Of a stretch of DNA of 64,000 bases, positions 42,361 through 50,819 are shown piece after piece. A program made the translations under genes and the position numbers. The notes below the pieces were generated by a model. That model did no database searches and was not told where the DNA came from. It saw nothing but the letters and a program-made list of their open reading frames with translations. Numbering within the stretch: the stretch's first letter is position 1; every line of letters starts with the position of its first letter. The DNA is taken from the NCBI GenBank assembly GCA_029265595.1, contig JAJUIC010000001.1, forward strand, positions 1-64,000, given 5' to 3'. The stretch is from Flavobacteriaceae bacterium. GTDB lineage: Bacteria > Bacteroidota > Bacteroidia > Flavobacteriales > Flavobacteriaceae.

Positions 42361-42765
42361 ATGGTGATTCAATACAACTTATCGGAATTAGACGCGGCAG
42401 CCCGGCGGATTGTGGAGGCAGCCTCCTTTAGAACGCTTCTGTTTGTGGGAGAAATGGGCGCGGGTAAGACCACCCTGATTAAGGCACTGGTAAAAGCCCT
42501 TGGAAGTGAGGATCGGGTATCCAGTCCGACTTTTTCCCTGGTTAATATTTATCAGAGCCCAAACGGGACTATAAATCACTTCGATTTTTACCGATTGGAG
42601 GAACCTGAGGAGGCCCTGGATATAGGTTTTGAAGAATATCTGGATGGGACGGACTGGAATTTGATTGAATGGCCTCAAAAAGTAGCGCATTACATCCCGC
42701 AGAATCACCATATTCTGGAAATTTCGACCCATGGAAAAAGTGAAAGAAAGTTAAAATTAAGTTAA
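42361..42765 (+). CDS. tsaE: tRNA t6A biosynthesis ATPase TsaE
   Basis: GEMGAGKTTLIKAL, SSPTFSLVNIY, FDFYRL, LIEWPQK. Confidence 0.95.
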   Translation: MVIQYNLSELDAAARRIVEAASFRTLLFVGEMGAGKTTLIKALVKALGSEDRVSSPTFSLVNIYQSPNGTINHFDFYRLEEPEEALDIGFEEYLDGTDWNLIEWPQKVAHYIPQNHHILEISTHGKSERKLKLS

Positions 42766-42810
42766 ATAAAACTTAAAGCTCAAATAAATTGTTTAAATAT
42801 ATTGAAGGCG

Positions 42811-42860
42811 ACAATGTTGTAATAAATCAGATTAACGGACTGATTCTACGACATCATTGT
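42811..42860. other. Imperfect long stem-loop (possible terminator or structured RNA)
   Basis: ACAATG..CATTGT outer stem, TTGTA/TACGA middle, AATCAG-attaacgga-CTGATT inner stem. Confidence 0.5.
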
Positions 42861-42993
42861 AAATTCATTTTATAAAACGAGAGATAGAAGAAGTTGCTTT
42901 AAGACTTTTAAGCTTCGAACATTTTTATTTTTAGCAGAAAAAAGGGCGCAAAAGTACAATTAATGTATTAATTTCTTGCACTTAAATCTGTTG

Positions 42994-43001
42994 TAGGTTT
43001 G
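42994..43001 (+). promoter_or_regulatory. Bacteroidota -7 element (TAGGTTTG)
   Basis: TAnnTTTG match 41 bp upstream of the 43042 small ORF. Confidence 0.5.
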
Positions 43002-43041
43002 CTTCAGTTAAACATCGAAACAACCATCAAAAGCAATAAAA

Positions 43042-43188
43042 ATGAAAATCAAAGCATTTATCTTCGCAGCATCAATTTTAGGAGCAACTTATTTTGTAAC
43101 TTCCACTCCTGAAAACAACGTCAAAGACAATGACATCCAAAAGACAGCTGTCGATAAAAGAAAAATCCGCATTCCTCGTATGGGGTAG
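43042..43188 (+). CDS. 48-aa putative exported peptide (hypothetical)
   Basis: Hand translation MKIKAFIFAASILGATYFVTSTPENNVKDNDIQKTAVDKRKIRIPRMG; hydrophobic N-terminus, promoter-like motif upstream. Confidence 0.6.
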   Translation: MKIKAFIFAASILGATYFVTSTPENNVKDNDIQKTAVDKRKIRIPRMG

Positions 43189-43723
43189 TGTCATAGCGGT
43201 ACTGATTGCCGTATCGCCTTATATATTTTATCTTTATGAGATTTTCCCAGACGGTCGGTTCTGGGAAAATGCTCTATTTACGTATGAGAGTAAATTCTAC
43301 GAGGATGTTCAGACGGCCATGTGGACTTATCTGGGCAAGATAACCCCACTTATGCTGCTGCTCATCTGGTTTTTTACCTGCAAGCACTGGTGGTACCATG
43401 CCATCCTGGTTCCCATCGTTATGTATGCCTTCCAGCTGTTTGTGGCTTTTACTGATGACTTTTATGGGGAAGGAGCATATTCTCTGGATACCAATGGACT
43501 GATTTATCTTGCTCCCTTCTTTATAGTCATACTTTCCATAGTTTACCTGATCCGAATCAAAGTTTTTGACCGGATTTACGGTATAGACCTGACGGAAATC
43601 GAACGGGAAAATCTCAAACCCTTCTCCCCTTTCTCCGATAAAGAACACCAGGAAATCGAACAGTTTCGAAAAGAAGTTGATAAAGAAAAGAGTGCTCAGG
43701 AAGATTACTACGTCAAGCTCTAA
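43130..43723 (+). CDS. Hypothetical multi-spanning membrane protein
   Basis: 197 aa with ~4 hydrophobic helices; overlaps preceding peptide ORF in +1 frame. Confidence 0.75.
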   Translation: MTSKRQLSIKEKSAFLVWGSVIAVLIAVSPYIFYLYEIFPDGRFWENALFTYESKFYEDVQTAMWTYLGKITPLMLLLIWFFTCKHWWYHAILVPIVMYAFQLFVAFTDDFYGEGAYSLDTNGLIYLAPFFIVILSIVYLIRIKVFDRIYGIDLTEIERENLKPFSPFSDKEHQEIEQFRKEVDKEKSAQEDYYVKL

Positions 43724-43774
43724 GATTATGATCTGAAAAAATAGGCGCAAACAGAGCCATCTATAGTTCAATAT

Positions 43775-44974
43775 ATGGGCAAACAACTATTTCCATTTAC
43801 CCGAGAGCAATTAATTCCGCAGGAAGAAACCCTGGAAGTATACAAGCAGCAGGGAAAGTTGTTTATTGGCATACCCAAAGAGAATTCTTATCAGGAGCGG
43901 CGCGTGTGTTTGACGCCGGATGCAGTGGCGGCCCTAACTGCGCATGGTCATCGGGTGATTGTGGAGGCTGGGGCTGGTGAAGCTGCCGGTTTTAGTGACC
44001 GGGAGTATTCAGAAGCCGGTGCGGAGGTTACGGGAGATACTAAAAAGGTTTTTTCCTGTCCGATGATCCTGAAGGTGGAGCCACCTACCCTGAAAGAGCT
44101 GGATCTGGTGAACCTGCAAGCTACCATAATTTCAGCCCTTCAGCTAAAGACCCAGAACAAGGCCTACTTTGAGAAATTAGCCAATAAGCGGGTTACCGCG
44201 CTGGCTTTCGAGTTTATAAAAGATGCGGAAGGAACGTACCCCGCCGTACGCGCTCTGAGTGAAATAGCAGGAACGGCAGCCATATTAATTGCCTCAGAAC
44301 TAATGAGCAATCACAAGGGAGGAACGGGGTTGATGTTTGGAAATATCAATGGGGTGCCACCCGTTGAAGTGGTCATTCTGGGAGCCGGAACGGCCGGTCA
44401 ATTTGCTGCCCGATCAGCCATGGCTATGGGTGCCAGCCTAAAGCTATTTGACAATTCCCTTACCCGGCTTCGCAGCGCACAACAAATTTTAGGACGGCCT
44501 CTGTATACCTCTACCCTTCAACCCAGGACACTTCTGGAAGCCGTAAAGAACTGTGATGTTCTCATCACTGCTGTACGGGGAAAGAATCGGGCGCCTATCC
44601 TGGTAACGGAAACCATGGTGGAAAACATGAAAAAAGGAGCCGTTATTATAGATGTCAGTATTGATATGGGAGGATGTGTGGAATCCAGTGAAGTCACTAC
44701 GCACGAGAAACCAACATTTGTCAAACACGGGGTGATTCACTACTGTGTTCCCAACATTCCATCCCGTTATGCACAGACAGCCTCCCTCTCCATCAGTAAT
44801 ATTTGCACCCCTTATCTTCTGCATATTGCTGAACAGGGGGGGCTGGAAAATACCTTGAGGTATGACCGGGGATTGAGAAATGGTTTGTACTTTTACCACG
44901 GAGTTCTGACCAATAAATCAATTGCTGACTGGTTTGATCTCCCCTACAGGGATATCAATCTTTTAATTTTTTAA
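43775..44974 (+). CDS. ald: Alanine dehydrogenase
   Basis: IGIPKENSYQERRVCLTPDAVAAL, ILGAGTAGQFAARSAMAMGASLKLFD, HYCVPNIPSRYAQTAS. Confidence 0.9.
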   Translation: MGKQLFPFTREQLIPQEETLEVYKQQGKLFIGIPKENSYQERRVCLTPDAVAALTAHGHRVIVEAGAGEAAGFSDREYSEAGAEVTGDTKKVFSCPMILKVEPPTLKELDLVNLQATIISALQLKTQNKAYFEKLANKRVTALAFEFIKDAEGTYPAVRALSEIAGTAAILIASELMSNHKGGTGLMFGNINGVPPVEVVILGAGTAGQFAARSAMAMGASLKLFDNSLTRLRSAQQILGRPLYTSTLQPRTLLEAVKNCDVLITAVRGKNRAPILVTETMVENMKKGAVIIDVSIDMGGCVESSEVTTHEKPTFVKHGVIHYCVPNIPSRYAQTASLSISNICTPYLLHIAEQGGLENTLRYDRGLRNGLYFYHGVLTNKSIADWFDLPYRDINLLIF

Positions 44975-44980
44975 AATCCG

Positions 44981-45358
44981 ATGAAATTTCTTCACCGCCT
45001 GGGGTATTACCTCGGAGGATTCGCCATAGGTCTGGTATTTTTGTTTTTCTTTTTAGGAGGAAAGCGTGCACGATGCGATTACGGACCCACGGACCGGGTG
45101 TTAAAAAACATCCGCATTAAAGAAAGAAGCTACTCAGGAGAAGCGCTCAGTACCATGGCAACGCATCAAATCGATTCTGCACAGATTGCCAATATTCTCA
45201 ACCGGGGAAAAGTGGATTTTGACCGGACTCCCCGAGGCCTGGATTCCTGTAAAACCTATTACATAAGCGGAGCGGCGAAAGACCGTCCCGTGGAACTTGT
45301 GGTGGAAAATTGTGATTCGATTGCGACGATTCTGGAATTGAACTTGCTGGAAGAGTAA
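44981..45358 (+). CDS. DUF4258-like hypothetical protein
   Basis: 125 aa; N-terminal TM and compact domain; 6-nt gap to ald. Confidence 0.65.
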   Translation: MKFLHRLGYYLGGFAIGLVFLFFFLGGKRARCDYGPTDRVLKNIRIKERSYSGEALSTMATHQIDSAQIANILNRGKVDFDRTPRGLDSCKTYYISGAAKDRPVELVVENCDSIATILELNLLEE

Positions 45359-45377
45359 AATCCAGTTGATACCCATA

Positions 45378-45414
45378 AAAAGCCCTGGATACACTGACTG
45401 TTTCCGGGGTTTTC
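45378..45414. terminator. Terminator-like hairpin
   Basis: AAAAGCCCTGGA ... TCCGGGGTTTT inverted repeat between convergent genes. Confidence 0.5.
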
Positions 45415-45457
45415 TTGTACTAAATGGTACGAGGATCGCAATGTTAAAAGAGGGGGG

Positions 45458-45907
45458 CTATAAAATCTGCGCGGCGTGATCTTTGGTTTTTACCTTCCCG
45501 ATCACTTCGGTGATAATTCCGCTTTCGTCAATAACAAAAGTGGTGCGATGAATGCCTTCATACTCTCTTCCCATGAATTTCTTTGGCCCCCAAACTCCGT
45601 AAGCATTAATAACTTCTTTATCCTCGTCTGCTAAAAGTGGAAAAGGCAATTCTTTCTTTGTTTTAAAATTGTTCTGGCGCCTTTGTGAATCTGCACTGAC
45701 GCCCACTATTTCGTAACCTTCCTGTTGAAAGCGCTGGTAATTATCTCGCAGGTTACAGGCCTGAGCGGTGCAACCCGGTGTACTTGCCTTAGGATAAAAG
45801 AATAACACCAGTTTCTTCCCCCGGTAATCTTCCAGGGTTCTCAGCACGCCATCCTGATCCTTAACTGAAAATTCCGGAGCTTTGTCTCCGGCCTTTAATG
45901 TCGTCAT
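45458..45907 (-). CDS. bcp: Thioredoxin-dependent thiol peroxidase (Bcp)
   Basis: KAPEFSVKDQDG, FYPKASTPGCTAQACNLRD. Confidence 0.95.
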   Translation of the reverse strand: MTTLKAGDKAPEFSVKDQDGVLRTLEDYRGKKLVLFFYPKASTPGCTAQACNLRDNYQRFQQEGYEIVGVSADSQRRQNNFKTKKELPFPLLADEDKEVINAYGVWGPKKFMGREYEGIHRTTFVIDESGIITEVIGKVKTKDHAAQIL

Positions 45908-45931
45908 AATTATTAAATTTGTGTAAAGTTA

Positions 45932-46606
45932 ATGATAATGACCAAGAAGGAAAAAGTCCAGTTTGTAATCGACACGCTCGAAGAGCTCTATCCCCACCCC
46001 CCAATTCCACTGGACCACAGAGATCCCTACACCCTGCTCATCGCCGTTTTGTTGTCAGCGCAGTGTACCGACGAGCGGGTCAATCAAATCACCCCACTTT
46101 TGTTTGCCAGGGCCGATAATCCTTATGCGATGGTAAAGATGTCAGTGGATGAAATCCGGGAGATTATAAAGCCTGTGGGCCTCTCCCCCATGAAATCTAA
46201 AGGTATTCACGGTCTGTCGGAAATCCTGATAGAAAAGTATAACGGAGAAGTTCCTGCTGATATGGAAGCTCTGGAGTCCCTTCCGGCGGTGGGACGTAAG
46301 ACTGCCAGTGTAGTCATGGCACAGGCCTTTGATATACCCGCATTTCCAGTAGATACCCATATTCACCGTCTGATGTACCGCTGGAACCTCTCAAATGGAA
46401 AAAGTGTGGTGCAAACCGAAAGAGATGCCAAACGGCTGTTTCCCAAAGAGCTTTGGAATAAACTACATCTACAAATTATTTATTACGGCCGGGAATATTC
46501 TCCTGCCCGAAGCTGGGATCTGGAAAAAGATGTCATTACCCGAACCATCGGAAGAAAAAGTGTCATAAAGGACTACCTGGAAAAACAACAAAAGAGGAAA
46601 AAATAA
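45932..46606 (+). CDS. nth: Endonuclease III
   Basis: LIAVLLSAQCTDERVNQ, LPAVGRKTASVVMAQAF, FPVDTHIHRLMYRW. Confidence 0.95.
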   Translation: MIMTKKEKVQFVIDTLEELYPHPPIPLDHRDPYTLLIAVLLSAQCTDERVNQITPLLFARADNPYAMVKMSVDEIREIIKPVGLSPMKSKGIHGLSEILIEKYNGEVPADMEALESLPAVGRKTASVVMAQAFDIPAFPVDTHIHRLMYRWNLSNGKSVVQTERDAKRLFPKELWNKLHLQIIYYGREYSPARSWDLEKDVITRTIGRKSVIKDYLEKQQKRKK

Positions 46607-46690
46607 CCCCCGGCAGGCTCCTATGGAGCTACAAGGGGCGTGCTTGATATTTTATCCTTCCGGTTTACGGAGCCGGAACGGAAAATTAAT

Positions 46691-46894
46691 TTACCTACTT
46701 TCCCGGATTATTTCCCGGTGACGAAATAAGGTGAGCTTTTTCTTAGCCGCTTTTAAACTGAGCACTTTCCTTCGTTTAGGAATCGATTCAGGGAATCGTT
46801 CCCCTGAGATCATTTTTGATAGCGTTTGTTTTTCTCTTGGTTGCAGTGCTGATAAATGAGGCTCTAACAAATTGTATAAGGTCCTGGCATCCAT
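46691..46894 (-). CDS. Small basic hypothetical protein
   Basis: 67 aa ORF MDARTLYNLLEPHLSALQPREKQTLSKMISGERFPESIPKRRKVLSLKAAKKKLTLFRHREIIRESR; no recognised family. Confidence 0.45.
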   Translation of the reverse strand: MDARTLYNLLEPHLSALQPREKQTLSKMISGERFPESIPKRRKVLSLKAAKKKLTLFRHREIIRESR

Positions 46895-47234
46895 ATTCTT
46901 TCTGTCTTTATCCTAAATATAAGGAAAATTGAGCCAGTAACAACTTACAAGCCAATGGATTATAGTCGTTATAACATTAATTAATAGAGTCTTAGGAACT
47001 AGAAGGGTGGCTCTTCAACCTACTGCCTCTAAAATAACAACGGGTTTACCTTAGCTTATCCTCTTTTAAAAGAAGCATTGGAGCTGCGGGAAACCCGTTA
47101 CTTAAATAAATAAAGAAAGAAGATGGCTCACCTATCCTCCGGCGGAAAAGTCCCCCCAGATTTTTTCACAACCCCAAAAGATTGATGAGCATCTTCCTTG
47201 AAAAAGAAGTTTCAGATGTTACTGAACGCTTTCC

Positions 47235-47399
47235 TTATGCAAAAATCTGATTGTACAGACTTTGCAGCAATAAAACTACAGCGGTGGTAGATGCCAAAGC
47301 GATAAAGCCAAGCACAACAGCTATAATTGATTTTTGAACAAAACTCATGTCCTGAGTTGATGAATGGATGTTCTGCCAAATAGTAGTAATTGTATTCAT
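47235..47399 (-). CDS. 54-aa small single-TM protein A (hypothetical)
   Basis: Hand translation MNTITTIWQNIHSSTQDMSFVQKSIIAVVLGFIALASTTAVVLLLQSLYNQIFA; similar to 47797-47946 ORF. Confidence 0.65.
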   Translation of the reverse strand: MNTITTIWQNIHSSTQDMSFVQKSIIAVVLGFIALASTTAVVLLLQSLYNQIFA

Positions 47400-47796
47400 A
47401 TGCTATGCTTTTTTTCAGGCAGTAAGCCCTTCGGTTGATTTTATACAGCAATAATAAGAAGGAGAAGTCTTACGGAAAGAAAAAAAACGATGACTGGCTT
47501 CTTTATTCGTTAAAAAAGAATATCAGACGGTGGTATAAAGAAATGTCCTACAGCGCTTTAAGGTTTTTTAACAAGAGGAAGAGGAAACCAGGACAAAACG
47601 GAAGATTTTCCTCTCAAAGGTTGCGTTAAATTAAGGAAAGACTTCCATGGGGAGTGTTCACTGAGCTACCTCAAGGCTACTATCCTTCACGGGCAAAGCT
47701 TTTTAAAAATGGAGTTATGGGTCAAAAATTGGACATAACAATTCTGCATTCCTTCTTTGAGAATGTTCGAAATCCTGCTACACCCGCTCAACCTCA

Positions 47797-47946
47797 TTAG
47801 GCCAATCCCAGGATCAGAAACACAGTAGCGGCACCAGCTGCTAAGATAATGAATGCCAGTACGATACTGATAATGGCCCGTTGAAGCCAGTTAAACTCTA
47901 CGATGTAGTCGAGATAGTTCCTCCAAATTTCCTGAAGCATATTCAT
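47797..47946 (-). CDS. 49-aa small single-TM protein B (hypothetical)
   Basis: Hand translation MNMLQEIWRNYLDYIVEFNWLQRAIISIVLAFIILAAGAATVFLILGLA; tandem stops TAA TGA; gapless similarity to protein A. Confidence 0.68.
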   Translation of the reverse strand: MNMLQEIWRNYLDYIVEFNWLQRAIISIVLAFIILAAGAATVFLILGLA

Positions 47947-48291
47947 AGTAATAGGGTTTTAAAGGCGATAACAAAAGGTTATCTGAACACGTCCTTAAAG
48001 TACAAAATTTATAAACATCTGACAACTAAATGTTTAAATAAATTTAAGCCGGAATCTTTGGCAGTTTTATCCTGTTTTTTTATGCCTGTGGAAGGAGGTC
48101 GATTTTTATAAATTATGCCATTTTTCTCCGTCATCCCTCAAGTGTACACTGCGCCATACCACCTATTCAAAAAATGATGGCAGAATCACACCTGAGCGGC
48201 CAAAGATTTAGCCATGCAATCCTTTCCACTGACGGGCTAGAAGTAACATCCGTTGGGAAATTTTGATTAAATTCGTGAAAAATGATATAAC

Positions 48292-50490
48292 ATGAAATTT
48301 AGGAGAAACCACCACAGAGGATTGACCCTGGCCGGAGCCCTGGCAGCCGGATTGGCAATGGGGTGCGGTACTGGGGAAACAACTTCTGCTGTATCCCCTG
48401 GCGATACGCAAAACACTCAAACAGTTATGGAAGAAAACCCGCTACTACAAGAATGGGAAGGACCTTATGGAGGAGTGCCGGCCTTTGACAAAATGGAGCT
48501 TACAGATCTGGAGCCAGCTATGGAGCAGGCCATGGCCATGCACCTGGAAGAATTAGATGAAATTGGTCGGATGACCAGTACGCCCACTTTTGAAAATACC
48601 ATTATTCCTTATGAAAAATCTGGTGAGGAACTTAGCCGGGTTTTTACCTATTATGGTATCTGGAGCAGCAATATGTCCTCTCCGGAATTTAGGGAGATTC
48701 AACAGCGGTTGGCTCCTAAGATATCCGATTATAGTTCTGCCATCCTTCAGAATGAAGCTTTGTTTAACCGGATCAAGGCCGTTTATGAGGCTTCGCTGGA
48801 AAACCCATTACCGGCTGACCAGCAGCGTACCGTTCAACTGATTTATGAAGGCTTTGCACTGGAAGGTGCAGATCTGGATCCGCAGGCTAAGGAACGTTAT
48901 GCGGCCATTAATAAGGAGCTCTCTCAGTTGTACACCCAGTTCTCGAATAACGTTCTTGCGGACGAGGAGAATTATGTTGTGTATTTCTCGGAGGAACAAA
49001 CCAGTGGCCTTCCGGAGTCTTATCTGACTTCGGCTGCAAAAGCGGCTGCAGAAAGAGGAAGAGACGGAATGTATGCTGTGCTCAATACCCGTTCCTATAT
49101 GGACCCTTTTCTGACCTTTTCAGATGAACGGGAATTGCGTAAAGAGGTTTGGGAAAATTATTATTCCAGAGGGGACAACAATGATGAATTCGACAACAAA
49201 CGAATCATCGAGCAAATCCTAAAGCTACGGGATGAGCGGGTGGGACTCCTGGGCTTCGAGAATTATGCCCAGTGGAGATTGCAAAACAGAATGGCCAAAA
49301 CTCCGGAAAATGCCATGAATCTAATGAAAGCTGTCTGGCCAGCTGCCCTGGAGCGCGTGGAGCAGGAAGTAGCCGATATGCAGGCCATCGCGGATGCGGA
49401 AGGAGCTGGTATCACCATTGAGCCCTGGGACTATCGCTATTATGCCGAAAAGGTACGCCAGCAGAAATACCAGTTGGATTCAGACCAGATCAAGCAATAC
49501 CTTCAACTGGACAAACTGACCGAGGCGATCTTCTTTGTGGGAGGGGAACTTTTTAATTTTGATTTCACAGAGGTTCCCGCCGGGAGTGTTCCAGTCTTCC
49601 ATGAAGATGTGAAGGTCTGGGAAGTAACAGATAAAGATTCTCAGGAACATATTGGACTCTTCTATCTGGATCCCTTCGCCCGAACCGGAAAACGTTCTGG
49701 AGCCTGGGCTACCACCTATCGAAGCCATACCAACCTTGGGGAGGAAGAAACAGTTCTGGCCTCTAACAACTCCAACTTTATCAAACCAGCTCCCGGTGAG
49801 CCCGTTTTGGTTTCGTGGGATGATGCAGAAACCTTCTTCCACGAATTCGGACACGCGCTTCACTTTTTGGCTTCAGAGGTGAAATATCCCACCTTAAATG
49901 GAGGTGTACGCGATTATACCGAGTTCCAATCTCAGCTTTTAGAGCGTTGGCTTGCTACCGATCCGGTTATTGATCAGTTCCTGGTACACTACCAGACGGG
50001 AGAACCCATTCCTGATGAATTGGTGGCGAAGATTAAAGAAACTTCGACCTTCAATCAGGGATTTGCAACCACAGAATTTCTGGCCTCTGCCCTGATGGAT
50101 ATGATTTTACATACTACAGATCCAGAGGAAATCGACATGGATACTTTTGAGCAGGAAACTCTGGAATCTTTGGGTATGCCTTCAGAAATCGTGATGCGTC
50201 ACCGCACGCCTCATTTTGGCCACGTGTTCTCCGGCGAAGGGTATGCAACCGGTTATTACGGATACCTATGGGCAGATGTACTGACTTCTGATGCCGCAGA
50301 AGCTTTTGCAGAGGCACCAGGTGGTTTCTATGATGAAACAGTGGCAGGTAAACTGGTAAAGTACCTGTTTGCACCCCGTAATGCCATTGATCCGGCAGAA
50401 GCATACCGCATGTTCCGCGGAAGAGATGCCTCTATTGATGCATTGATGCGAGACCGCGGGTTCCCGGTTCCTTCAGAGGGAGGAAACTAA
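48292..50490 (+). CDS. M3 family metallopeptidase (peptidyl-dipeptidase Dcp-like), lipoprotein
   Basis: HEFGHALHFLAS zinc motif; N-terminal lipobox-like LAMGC; FSGEGYATGYYGYLWADV. Confidence 0.93.
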   Translation: MKFRRNHHRGLTLAGALAAGLAMGCGTGETTSAVSPGDTQNTQTVMEENPLLQEWEGPYGGVPAFDKMELTDLEPAMEQAMAMHLEELDEIGRMTSTPTFENTIIPYEKSGEELSRVFTYYGIWSSNMSSPEFREIQQRLAPKISDYSSAILQNEALFNRIKAVYEASLENPLPADQQRTVQLIYEGFALEGADLDPQAKERYAAINKELSQLYTQFSNNVLADEENYVVYFSEEQTSGLPESYLTSAAKAAAERGRDGMYAVLNTRSYMDPFLTFSDERELRKEVWENYYSRGDNNDEFDNKRIIEQILKLRDERVGLLGFENYAQWRLQNRMAKTPENAMNLMKAVWPAALERVEQEVADMQAIADAEGAGITIEPWDYRYYAEKVRQQKYQLDSDQIKQYLQLDKLTEAIFFVGGELFNFDFTEVPAGSVPVFHEDVKVWEVTDKDSQEHIGLFYLDPFARTGKRSGAWATTYRSHTNLGEEETVLASNNSNFIKPAPGEPVLVSWDDAETFFHEFGHALHFLASEVKYPTLNGGVRDYTEFQSQLLERWLATDPVIDQFLVHYQTGEPIPDELVAKIKETSTFNQGFATTEFLASALMDMILHTTDPEEIDMDTFEQETLESLGMPSEIVMRHRTPHFGHVFSGEGYATGYYGYLWADVLTSDAAEAFAEAPGGFYDETVAGKLVKYLFAPRNAIDPAEAYRMFRGRDASIDALMRDRGFPVPSEGGN

Positions 50491-50506
50491 TCATTCATTG
50501 ATAAAA

Positions 50507-50545
50507 TAAGAGGCCGTCTCCCGTAAAATGGGGCGGCTTCTTTGT
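50507..50545 (+). terminator. Terminator after M3 peptidase
   Basis: AGAGGCCGTCTCCCGT..ATGGGGCGGCTTCT hairpin followed by T-rich tract. Confidence 0.6.
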
Positions 50546-50819
50546 TTTAAGGAACTATAAACCACTTTCTTGTTTATCGCTCTTGATTTAAAGCATCCAA
50601 TTTTTTCTAAAAATGGAGAGAAAGAATATCGGGTGTCATGGCTGCAATCCGACTCTCACTATGATATACTGGAATACACGATTGTGGGGTATTATAGAAT
50701 GATCCGTCTGCTGATCCAAAGACCAAACCTTTATCTCCTGGCGATTATTTTTAGGAGTTATTCAAAAGAGATTGGAAGGTTCTTTAGTTTTGAAACTGGG
50801 TTCTTCAGTAGAAAAAAGA

